DNA of 12,468 bases, taken from assembly GCA_041624375.1 (NCBI GenBank), contig JBFJVD010000069.1:1-12468 (forward strand), read 5' to 3'. This DNA is from JBFJVD01 sp041624375. GTDB taxonomy: Bacteria > Chloroflexota > Anaerolineae > Anaerolineales > E44-bin32. A program made the position numbers and the translations under genes. The notes beneath the pieces are model-generated. The model was not told where the DNA came from. It worked only from the letters and a program-made list of their open reading frames with translations, and ran no database searches. The number at the start of each line of letters is the position of its first letter. Within the stretch, counting starts at the first letter, position 1. Shown piece after piece: positions 7,831 through 12,468 of this stretch.

Positions 7831-8481
7831 ATGAATTCCCAGGCACTGCCGGGCAATCCAGCCCTGCGCCAGCTAAGCTTCGCTGCCATTGTCGGCGTGG
7901 TTCTCTTCTGGGCGATCACCATGATACATGGCCTACTTCTCGAGGATTACAGTCACGTTCTGTACGCACTCAGCACCCTCGGCATGCGGGGGGCTCCATT
8001 CGCATTCGTTTCACGCGCGGCCTTCATCCTGCTTGGCGTATCGATGCTGGCGTTCGGTTGGGCGGTTTACCTGGCGAGCCGGACCGCCGGATTTGCATCT
8101 TATCTGGCGATGGTCCTCGTATGGGTGCACAGCATCGGCCGGATTGGGGAGGGTGTGTTCGCCTTCGACCCCGAGGTGCCGGGCGCAGTGGGGAATCAGC
8201 TCCACCTGCTCTTCGGCTTTCCTGGGGTTGTCGTGATGCTGTTCGTGCCCTTTGCTGTCTATTGGGCGTTCGGCACGACCGTCAATCCGTCTTTGCGCCG
8301 GTACACTCTCGTCACAGGGTTTCTCTTTTTGACCGCGTTCATCGCCGGTGTCCTGGGGCCCAATTTTGGTCTGTCCGTTCCGTTAGGGCTGGGTCAGCGC
8401 ATCGGATTTGCCATCTGGTATGTATGGGTCTTGGTGATTGCGTATCATTTCGTACAATCTTCTGGAACGGAGTCTGCTTAG
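7831..8481 (+). CDS. DUF998-like integral membrane protein
   Basis: A 216-aa hydrophobic protein with about six predicted membrane segments (roughly 14-35, 58-80, 88-104, 127-147, 159-176, 189-209). The layout resembles DUF998: YALSTLGMRGAPFAFVSRAAFILLG (44-68) with an early STLG signature, then EGVFAFDPEVPGAVGNQLHLLFGFPG, where an F.F.P motif and a His-containing helix follow. The family has no settled biochemical function. It lies 48 nt after the monooxygenase stop on the same strand and is probably co-transcribed, perhaps handling a hydrophobic substrate or product; that is a guess. ATG 7831 is preferred over the in-frame TTG at 7819, which would add only GCE. The SD is weak. Confidence 0.72.
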   Translation: MNSQALPGNPALRQLSFAAIVGVVLFWAITMIHGLLLEDYSHVLYALSTLGMRGAPFAFVSRAAFILLGVSMLAFGWAVYLASRTAGFASYLAMVLVWVHSIGRIGEGVFAFDPEVPGAVGNQLHLLFGFPGVVVMLFVPFAVYWAFGTTVNPSLRRYTLVTGFLFLTAFIAGVLGPNFGLSVPLGLGQRIGFAIWYVWVLVIAYHFVQSSGTESA

Positions 8482-8500
8482 TCAGCTGCCGACCTTGCTT

Positions 8501-8515
8501 TGGGCTTTGAGGGAT
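8501..8515 (+). repeat. Direct repeat copy 1 (15 bp)
   Basis: TGGGCTTTGAGGGAT, exactly repeated at 8867-8881. It lies in the short gap before the MerB-like gene; flanks of the two copies are unrelated. Confidence 0.6.
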
Positions 8516-8597
8516 CACTACTACCTCATCTTCTTACCGCCCTCACGGTGAAAACGTGCCTTGACAGGTGCAAGGAAAGATGGAGGAGTCCGCGACA

Positions 8598-8876
8598 ATG
8601 CCCGCAACCGATCATTTGCAGAAGGCATATACCGTCATCCTGCAGCATTTCATCGAAACGGGACGGGCGCCCCATTACACCGAGCTGGCCGACAAGCTCC
8701 AGGTCGACGTGGATCGGGCGCGGCAGATCCAGCGCGAAGCCGCTGAGGCTGCGCCTGCCGCAACCTGCTGGCTGGCGTACGACACCGATTACATTGAGTC
8801 CTGGGGTCCATTCTCCAGCCTGCCGACCCACAATCGGATCGCTGTCGATGGGGAGCAGAAATGGTATGGGCTTTGA
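8598..8876 (+). CDS. MerB-like N-terminal segment as conventionally called, ending at first UGA
   Basis: 92 residues if TGA 8874 is read as stop. DHLQKAYTVILQHFIETGRAPHYTELADKLQVDVDRARQIQREA looks like the winged-helix N-terminal domain of the MerB family. WGPFSSLPTHNRIAVDGEQKWYGL leads directly to the catalytic-cysteine position, where translation would stop. A truncated product would lack every catalytic residue, so it makes little sense as a stand-alone protein. Gene callers may start it at GTG 8568 (102 aa). Confidence 0.6.
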   Translation: MPATDHLQKAYTVILQHFIETGRAPHYTELADKLQVDVDRARQIQREAAEAAPAATCWLAYDTDYIESWGPFSSLPTHNRIAVDGEQKWYGL

Positions 8877-10160
8877 GGGATGGAGTCGCTGGCCGTGCGC
8901 TGGCTCTTCCCGGGCAAACTGGTTGAGATTGAGGCGGCCTGCCTGGATTGCGGCGAGCCGGTCCGCGTGGAGATGCGAGATGAAGAGCTGCTCAAGGTGG
9001 ATCCACCTGAAGCCGTGGCTTACATGGTGTCTCCTTTCGGGACCTGGCGGGAGGGATCGGCGGCGTTCAACTGAAGCCGGATGAATCTCTTCCGGTCGGA
9101 AGAGCATGTTCGCAGGTGGCCGCTCTACTACCAATTGGCCGAAGATTACATCCTGCCGGTTCGTGAGTGGGTCGAAGTGTTCAGCGGTCCTTTGTTTCGC
9201 GAGCGGCTGGCACCGGATTACCTTCACCGCGGACCGGAGTATGTCGAGCAATACCATGCTGCGCTCAAGATTGTGGGGAAGGCCAGCCCCTTCTGGCAGT
9301 ATCCGATGATTGCTGCGCTGCAGGAGGTGAGGCTCTCCCGCTACCGGGTGGTCGGGGATTACACTCGATATGGGGAGTCTGTGATCAACGCGCTGAAGGA
9401 TGCCCGGCAAAGCATGATCACGGATCTGGAAACCGGCAGCCATCAGCGCAAGAATTACTTGATCTGGGCGGCTCCAGGGAGCGGCAAGACCTACTTCATG
9501 CAACAGATCGCGCGAGACTTGGGTGACCGGTGCCAGTACCTTGAAGTCAATCTCGCCAAACAAGATAAGGCTTCATTTCGCACCGCACTTGAGGCGGCGC
9601 TTGACAAGGACCAACCGACGCTGTGTCTGATTGATGAGGCCGATGCGAAACCCGATGCCGGCTGGCCCTATGAGGTCCTGCTCTCATTTCTTGATCAAGC
9701 GCTTGAACGCCAGCCGAGCGCGATCTTCGTCCTCGCGGGCAGCGGGGGCTCGAGCCTGGAGGCGATGAAGGAGGGGATCGGCCGACGGCCCAAAGGCGCT
9801 GATGTGCTGAGCAGGATCCCCGTTCAGAATCAATTTGTCATTCCGCCGCTCGCATTTGGCGATCGGGTGCTCGTGGTGCTGAGCCAGTTCGTCGCCGCCG
9901 GTCTGCAATCCGGACGAACGATCCGTGCTGTGGAGAAGCTGGGGCTCTACTACGTGGCGCTCAATGCGAAGCTCACCAATGCTCGCCAGCTTCGCGAGTT
10001 TGCGGTTCGCGCGGTGGAGCGAATCCCGCGCGGCGAAGATCGGGTGAAATACGACCATCTCTTCGTACCCGGGGACCCTGAAAACAAGCGTTTCTGGCTG
10101 GAAGTCTCGCCGGTGGCTCGAGAACTCGTGAACAGCTATGTGCAGGTTGATGCGAGCTGA
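8598..10160 (+). CDS. Candidate double-selenocysteine MerB-like protein fused to AAA+ ATPase (UGA recoded at 8874 and 9072)
   Basis: A single frame of 521 codons, interrupted only by TGA at 8874-8876 (residue 93) and 9072-9074 (residue 159), both followed by good homologous sequence. Read through it gives 520 aa. Residues 1-~235 resemble the alkylmercury lyase (MerB) family: N-terminal winged helix, FSSLPTHNRIAVDGEQKWYGL-U-GMESLAVRWLFPG, ACLDCGEPV (114-122), then FN-U-SRMNLFRSEEHVRRW and a C-terminal ASPFWQYP. U93 aligns with MerB Cys96 (LYAWCALD) and U159 with Cys159 (SFCCHVHFF), the pair that cleaves C-Hg bonds; MerB Asp99 is Glu96 here. Residues ~236-520 are an AAA+ ATPase. ATG 8598 has GGAGGAG 9 nt upstream; GTG 8568 and ATG 8580 are in-frame alternatives. 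Neighbouring genes use TGA as stop, so this is recoding or a double lesion, not a changed code. Confidence 0.68.
8867..8881 (+). repeat. Direct repeat copy 2 (15 bp), spanning the first UGA
   Basis: TGGGCTTTGAGGGAT, identical to 8501-8515. The TGA in this copy is the in-frame codon of the MerB-like gene. Confidence 0.6.
8877..8911 (+). other. Candidate bacterial SECIS after the first UGA
   Basis: Directly after UGA, GGGA (8877-8880) can pair with TCCC (8908-8911) and GAG (8883-8885) with CTC (8904-8906). An apical option is AG-(bulged U8886)-CGC paired with GCG-CU, with loop UGGCCGU (8890-8896). A bulged U and a G in the first two loop bases are features of bacterial SECIS. The loop is only 13 nt from UGA, shorter than usual, and alternative folds compete. 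Confidence 0.35.
8880..9074 (+). CDS. MerB-like central segment between the two UGA codons
   Basis: 64 codons in the same frame as the segments on both sides. Contains LAVRWLFPGKLVEIEAACLDCGEPVRV, where C115-x-x-C118 matches the structural cysteine strand of MerB (SHCAATGAPV), then KVDPPEAVAYMVSPFGTW, matching the E. coli MerB strand around VEPAGMAVS. ATG 8880 has no usable SD, only GAGGG one base away, so this piece is unlikely to be translated on its own; it is best explained as the middle of the recoded gene. Confidence 0.5.
   Translation: MESLAVRWLFPGKLVEIEAACLDCGEPVRVEMRDEELLKVDPPEAVAYMVSPFGTWREGSAAFN
9081..10160 (+). CDS. AAA+ ATPase with MerB-like N-terminal extension (conventional ORF downstream of second UGA)
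   Basis: 359 codons from ATG 9081, the part a gene caller would report. Residues 1-75 (MNLFRSEEHVRRW to ASPFWQYP) are the C-terminal subdomain of the MerB-like family, not ATPase. From ~76 it is a P-loop ATPase: Walker A APGSGKT (131-137), Walker B LCLIDEAD (181-188), a sensor-1-like strand IFVLAGSGG (215-223), DVLSRIPVQNQF (241-252) with a possible arginine finger, and a helical lid to the C terminus (LTNARQLREFAVRAVERI). It is probably a cytoplasmic remodelling or signalling ATPase; the partner is unknown. No SD precedes ATG 9081 or the internal ATG 9306, which supports synthesis by readthrough of the upstream UGAs. The stop overlaps the start of the lipoprotein gene. Confidence 0.82.
   Translation: MNLFRSEEHVRRWPLYYQLAEDYILPVREWVEVFSGPLFRERLAPDYLHRGPEYVEQYHAALKIVGKASPFWQYPMIAALQEVRLSRYRVVGDYTRYGESVINALKDARQSMITDLETGSHQRKNYLIWAAPGSGKTYFMQQIARDLGDRCQYLEVNLAKQDKASFRTALEAALDKDQPTLCLIDEADAKPDAGWPYEVLLSFLDQALERQPSAIFVLAGSGGSSLEAMKEGIGRRPKGADVLSRIPVQNQFVIPPLAFGDRVLVVLSQFVAAGLQSGRTIRAVEKLGLYYVALNAKLTNARQLREFAVRAVERIPRGEDRVKYDHLFVPGDPENKRFWLEVSPVARELVNSYVQVDAS
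9083..9111 (+). other. Candidate bacterial SECIS after the second UGA (GGUC tetraloop)
   Basis: CTCTTCC (9087-9093) pairs perfectly with GGAAGAG (9098-9104), closing a GGTC loop (9094-9097). GAA (9083-9085) can pair with TTC (9109-9111) below. The loop begins 19 nt after UGA 9072-9074. The E. coli fdhF SECIS has a GGUC loop about 18 nt after its UGA, so loop identity and distance match closely. The hairpin encodes LFRSEE, part of the conserved MNLFRSEEH motif, so coding constraint may contribute. Confidence 0.6.
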
Positions 10161-10920
10161 GTACCAGTCGACCCGATCGCATGCGCGTTCGAATCGGCAC
10201 ACGCGCCGCCTGGTGGCCTGCTTGGGGTTGACGCTGGCTCTCTGGGCCTGCGGTCCGGCCACGCCGAGCCCGACCCCGACCTTCGCGTTCACCCTGCCGG
10301 AGATCGAGACAGTGGCGGATCTGGAGGCGGAGCTCGAGCGCGCCGGCCTGCGCGTGTCGGTGGGGGAGGCGGAGGGTACTTACCCCCTGTCCGTTCCGCC
10401 GGCACAGCTAGCGGTCGGAGACGCCCAGCTCCTGATCTTTGAGTATCCGCTGGACGCCGAGCGCCGTGCAGACGCCGAGCGCTTCTCTCCTGATGGGTTG
10501 GCCTTCGACGGAGAACCGGTCGTATGGCCCGACCGCCCCATCATTTGGGCCGTCGGCCAGCTGATCGTGGTGTACCCTGGCACAGACGGCGGACTCATCC
10601 TGGTGCTGAATGGTCTGATGGGCGATCCGCTGAACATGCCCGCGCCCAGTGTCGACGAGCCCTACCCGCCGGCGGTTTCACAGGCCATCAGTACGCTGGC
10701 GGAAGAGCTCGACCTCGAGCCGGGGCGGATCGTTGTGGTCAGCTTCGAGGTCGTCGAATGGCCTGATGGCTGCCTGGGGTTGGGGCAGCCGGATGAAGCC
10801 TGCCTGGCAGTGATCACGCCGGGGTGGCGAGTCGAGCTCCAGGTCGGCGAAGCGCGCTACCAGTTGCGCACGAGCGAGCTCGGCGAGCAGGTGCGCCTCG
10901 AAGGCGGTGTGGTGCCGTGA
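10150..10920 (+). CDS. Predicted lipoprotein of unknown function
   Basis: About 256 aa, secreted and lipid-anchored. An Arg-rich n-region is followed by LVACLGLTLALWAC with lipobox LWAC (C34), then a Pro/Thr linker GPATPSPTPTF. The body has a small alpha/beta domain (VADLEAELERAGLRVSV near 54-70). The C-terminal module begins with SFEVVEWPDGCLGLGQPDEACLAVITPGWRVELQVGEARYQLRT. From memory, a W-x-D-x-x-LG...TPG-(Y/W)-x-V module with paired cysteines recurs in Chloroflexota extracytoplasmic proteins; I know no assigned function. The two Cys could form a disulfide. The start overlaps the end of the ATPase gene by 11 nt, suggesting translational coupling. ATG 10138 is in frame and adds four residues; neither start has a good SD. 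Confidence 0.75.
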   Translation: MRAEYQSTRSHARSNRHTRRLVACLGLTLALWACGPATPSPTPTFAFTLPEIETVADLEAELERAGLRVSVGEAEGTYPLSVPPAQLAVGDAQLLIFEYPLDAERRADAERFSPDGLAFDGEPVVWPDRPIIWAVGQLIVVYPGTDGGLILVLNGLMGDPLNMPAPSVDEPYPPAVSQAISTLAEELDLEPGRIVVVSFEVVEWPDGCLGLGQPDEACLAVITPGWRVELQVGEARYQLRTSELGEQVRLEGGVVP

Positions 10921-10943
10921 GCCACCTGCTGGGCGAAGTCAAG

Positions 10944-10962
10944 CGCGGGCCCGCGGCCCGCG
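10944..10962 (+). promoter_or_regulatory. GC hairpin in the leader of the membrane-protein gene
   Basis: CGCGGGCC (10944-10951) and GGCCCGCG (10955-10962) form a perfect 8-bp stem with a 3-nt loop, ending 16 nt before ATG 10979 and just upstream of its AAAGG. No T-run follows, so it is not an intrinsic terminator; it may act on RNA stability or initiation. Confidence 0.4.
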
Positions 10963-10978
10963 GAAAGGCCGGCCGGCG

Positions 10979-12085
10979 ATGAAGCGCCTCGTGAGTCGTA
11001 TCCGGCAGCCGGTGAAGCGGGAGGGCGCCGATGATTACCTGCTCATCACGCTGCTCGCGTTCGGTGCCTCGGTGGGTGTGACCCGCCTGTTCCTCGAACT
11101 CACCGGCTACCCACAGCTGGGCACCAGCACGCTGCACATTGCCCATGTCCTCTGGGGCGGATTGCTCCTCTTTGCCGCCGCCCTCCTGCCGCTGCTGTTC
11201 GCCAATCGCTGGGTGTACACAGCCGGCGCCGGCCTAGCAGGCATCGGCGTCGGCCTGTTCATCGACGAGGTCGGCAAATTCATCACCCAGACCAACGATT
11301 ACTTCTTTCCGGCGGCCGCCCCGATCATCTACGTGTTCTTCCTGCTTACGGTGATGCTCTACATGCAAATCCGGCGCCCGCCGACGCGTTCGGCGCGCAC
11401 CGAACTCTACCGGGCGTTCGAAGCGCTTGAAGAGCTGCTGGAGCACGACCTTGATGCGCGCGAGCAGGCCGAGCTCCAGGCCCGGCTGGAGTACGTGCGG
11501 AGCCAGACCGATCACCCCGTGTTCGCCCGCCTGGCCGAACGCCTGATAGACGTGCTCAACCATGACCAGCTCCAGCTTGTCCCCGATCGGCAGGACCCGG
11601 TCGAGCGTTTCCTGGCCTGGCTGGAGGCCGTGGAAGTCCGCTGGTTTCCCCGCACGCGCTTTAGAGCGATCCTGATCGGCGGCTTGCTCGGACTGGGCGT
11701 GCTGGCGGCGATCGGTCTAACCCGGCTCGTGCTGGCGCTGCCAGCGCCGGAGTCGCTCGAAGAACTGTTCCTCGATCTGTTCCAGCGCGGCCAGGTCACC
11801 AGTGTGCGCGGCTTGAACTGGTACGCGGCGCGGTTGGCGTTGGAGGGCTCGGTGGGTACGCTGCTGGTGTTGGCGGGTGTGCTTATGCTGCTCGGGCGCG
11901 AGCAGTTCGGCGTCGCGCTCGGCTACCTGAGCTTGCTCCTCGCGCTGACGACCGTCAACTTGATCGTCTTCTACTTCGACCAGTTCAGCACCATCCTCAC
12001 CGCGGGCGTCCAGTTCCTGCTCTTGCTCGGGGTGATCCGCTACCGTCGGCAGTACCTCATGCAAAGGAATCTTCCCGATTCCTGA
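10979..12085 (+). CDS. Polytopic membrane protein with conserved FIDEVGKFIT motif, function unknown
   Basis: 368 aa with about eight membrane helices in two groups of four (roughly 20-40, 53-74, 79-97, 112-130, then 228-250, 283-305, 310-333, 338-354). A cytoplasmic-looking charged helical region (~131-227) separates them and is rich in Glu, Arg and Leu (ELYRAFEALEELLEHDLDAR), perhaps a coiled coil. The most family-like stretch is GVGLFIDEVGKFITQTNDYFF (90-110), a motif I associate with uncharacterised bacterial membrane proteins; charged D96, E97 and K100 lie at the end of helix 3. ATG 10979 was chosen, with AAAGG ~10 nt upstream. GTG 10907 is in frame but adds a non-hydrophobic, Arg/Gly-rich tail overlapping the lipoprotein gene. 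It follows the lipoprotein by 58 nt and is probably in the same transcript. Confidence 0.78.
   Translation: MKRLVSRIRQPVKREGADDYLLITLLAFGASVGVTRLFLELTGYPQLGTSTLHIAHVLWGGLLLFAAALLPLLFANRWVYTAGAGLAGIGVGLFIDEVGKFITQTNDYFFPAAAPIIYVFFLLTVMLYMQIRRPPTRSARTELYRAFEALEELLEHDLDAREQAELQARLEYVRSQTDHPVFARLAERLIDVLNHDQLQLVPDRQDPVERFLAWLEAVEVRWFPRTRFRAILIGGLLGLGVLAAIGLTRLVLALPAPESLEELFLDLFQRGQVTSVRGLNWYAARLALEGSVGTLLVLAGVLMLLGREQFGVALGYLSLLLALTTVNLIVFYFDQFSTILTAGVQFLLLLGVIRYRRQYLMQRNLPDS
12066..12082 (+). repeat. Inverted repeat at the end of the membrane-protein gene
   Basis: GGAATC (12066-12071) and GATTCC (12077-12082), 5-nt loop, just before the TGA stop. There is no T-run, so terminator function is doubtful. 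Confidence 0.3.
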
Positions 12086-12117
12086 GACGAAACATCCGTC
12101 AAACACCGATTCTTTAA

Positions 12118-12144
12118 GACTCCAGCATGAAAATTTAAGGAGTC
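12118..12144 (+). repeat. Inverted repeat just upstream of the ncRNA promoter
   Basis: GACTCC (12118-12123) and GGAGTC (12139-12144) are perfect complements with an AT-rich 15-nt centre, ending 5 nt before the -35 box at 12150. It could be an operator or a weak hairpin. Confidence 0.35.
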
Positions 12145-12149
12145 CGTAG

Positions 12150-12179
12150 TTGACTCGTCTTTCTGATTCCTGATAGGAT
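12150..12179 (+). promoter_or_regulatory. Sigma-70-type promoter of the structured RNA
   Basis: TTGACT (12150-12155, 5 of 6 to consensus) and TAGGAT (12174-12179, 4 of 6) with an 18-nt spacer. A start about 7 nt downstream (~12186) would place the 5' end exactly at the first helix of the RNA. Confidence 0.6.
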
Positions 12180-12185
12180 GCTTGC

Positions 12186-12453
12186 ACGGAGGGAGGCTCC
12201 TGGAAGCCCACATCGGCTCCGGGGAAAGCCGCCGAAAAAGCACCGAAGCTGGTAAGCGGAACATCTTAATCAGAGGTCCCGCAAGCTGGTGAAAAGATCT
12301 CCGGATCGGGGAAACCAGCAAGCGAGCGGTCCAGCCGCCGGCCGGACCGAGCGGGAACCAGCGTAGGGTCCCCTAGTTCTTCGGAACCGGGGTAAGTAAG
12401 CGGCCGGAAACGGGATCGAAGGCAAGCTACTTGGGGTCTCCTTCCCCCTTTTT
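12186..12453 (+). ncRNA. Structured non-coding RNA of ~265 nt, class not recognised
   Basis: No convincing reading frame, but a complete nested fold can be drawn by hand. P1: 12188-12200 with 12433-12445, 13 continuous pairs (three G-U), joining both ends. P2: CGGCT 12214-12218 / AGCCG 12227-12231. P3: GCTGGT 12248-12253 / ACCAGC 12357-12362. Inside P3: P4 12256-12262 / 12276-12282 (one mismatch); P5 GCTGGT 12285-12290 / ACCAGC 12314-12319, capped by GATC-TCCG-GATC (12296-12307); P6 CGGTCC 12327-12332 / GGACCG 12344-12349. P7: CCCC..GTTC-TTCG-GAAC..GGGG (12370-12392). P8: AAGTA 12394-12398 / TACTT 12428-12432, enclosing CCG-GAAA-CGG (12404-12413). UNCG and GNRA loops and purine-rich joints are typical of stable RNAs. 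It has its own promoter and T-run. It does not show RNase P, tmRNA, SRP, 6S or T-box signatures that I know. Confidence 0.8.
12433..12453 (+). terminator. 3' end and terminator of the structured RNA
   Basis: The 3' strand of P1 (12433-12445) is followed by CCC and TTTTT (12449-12453). A local GGGG (12433-12436) / CCCC (12444-12447) hairpin is an alternative stem before the same T-run. After it, 12454-12468 holds nothing I can interpret. Confidence 0.65.
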
Positions 12454-12468
12454 AATAGCAACGGCGCC

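Noticed and set aside
8561..8566. Consensus TTGACA before the MerB-like gene
   Set aside because: No -10-like hexamer 16-18 nt downstream; that position holds the SD GGAGGAG and the coding start.
8500..9084. 194-aa plus-strand frame in another phase over the MerB-like region
   Set aside because: Composition rich in Arg, Ser, Pro and Trp without any domain; the competing frame carries the homology.
8598..9305. Simple pseudogene (two nonsense mutations) as the explanation of the MerB-like gene
   Set aside because: Not fully excluded, but both stops are TGA, both fall at catalytic Cys positions, there is no frameshift over 1.5 kb, and a SECIS-like hairpin follows the second.
8526..9563. 345-aa minus-strand frame opposite the MerB-like gene
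   Set aside because: No recognisable motifs, while the plus strand shows MerB-family and Walker motifs; open only because of codon bias.
12204..12320. Cobalamin, Mg2+ (M-box) or T-box riboswitch
   Set aside because: GAGGCTCCT and GGTCCCGC are superficially reminiscent, but the conserved cores (B12 box GCCACTG, GCTGCTGCCC, GGGTGGTACCGCG) are missing.
12270..12461. Minus-strand 63-aa frame (and the 93-aa frame 12040-12321) at the right end
   Set aside because: They lie across the highly structured RNA; no SD or protein-like pattern, and the + strand has promoter, nested helices and a T-run.
1..12468. Genetic code with TGA as a sense codon
   Set aside because: PhoU, thiolase, esterase, monooxygenase, lipoprotein and membrane protein all end at TGA at the expected family lengths.
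1..12468. tRNA genes, CRISPR arrays, insertion sequences, transposases
   Set aside because: None seen: no cloverleaf with GGTTCGA-type arm, no regularly spaced repeats, no transposase or integrase motifs.

Overview
The window is GC-rich bacterial DNA with the standard genetic code: at least seven genes end in TGA and others in TAG. Gene content and protein style suggest an environmental Chloroflexota bacterium. This is an inference, based mainly on the lipoprotein with a C-terminal WPDGCLGL...C...TPGW module and the FIDEVGKFIT membrane protein; no rRNA or other marker gene is present.

Layout. (1) 1-1144, +: 3' end of a YfcE/MJ0936-type metallophosphoesterase, then phoU, closed by a strong intrinsic terminator. 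(2) 1204-4210, +: a SERCA-like P2A Ca2+-ATPase with its own extended -10 promoter. A perfect inverted repeat embraces the -10 box. A convergent terminator is shared with the next gene. (3) 4232-5380, -: a thiolase. (4) 5447-8481, +, divergent from the thiolase: an HSL-type alpha/beta hydrolase, a class-B-like flavin monooxygenase and a DUF998-like membrane protein. Together with the thiolase they could form a small oxidation, hydrolysis and thiolysis module. (5) 8598-10160, +: one open frame interrupted only by two TGA codons. Read through, it is an organomercurial-lyase (MerB)-like protein fused to an AAA+ ATPase. (6) 10150-12085, +: a lipoprotein and a polytopic membrane protein. (7) 12150-12453, +: a non-coding RNA gene with promoter, multibranched structure and terminator.

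Two things stand out. First, the two in-frame TGAs at 8874 and 9072 fall where MerB has its catalytic cysteines (Cys96 and Cys159 in the plasmid R831b/E. coli enzyme). The second is followed, after 19 nt, by a perfect 7-bp hairpin with a GGUC loop, close to the geometry of the E. coli fdhF SECIS. I read this as a candidate double-selenocysteine MerB-like protein that automatic gene calling would split into three pieces. No selA, selB, selC or selD is visible here, so the host's ability to insert Sec is untested.

Second, the segment 12186-12453 folds by hand into a 13-bp end-closing helix around at least eight nested helices with UUCG, UCCG and GAAA loops. I do not recognise it as a known RNA class.
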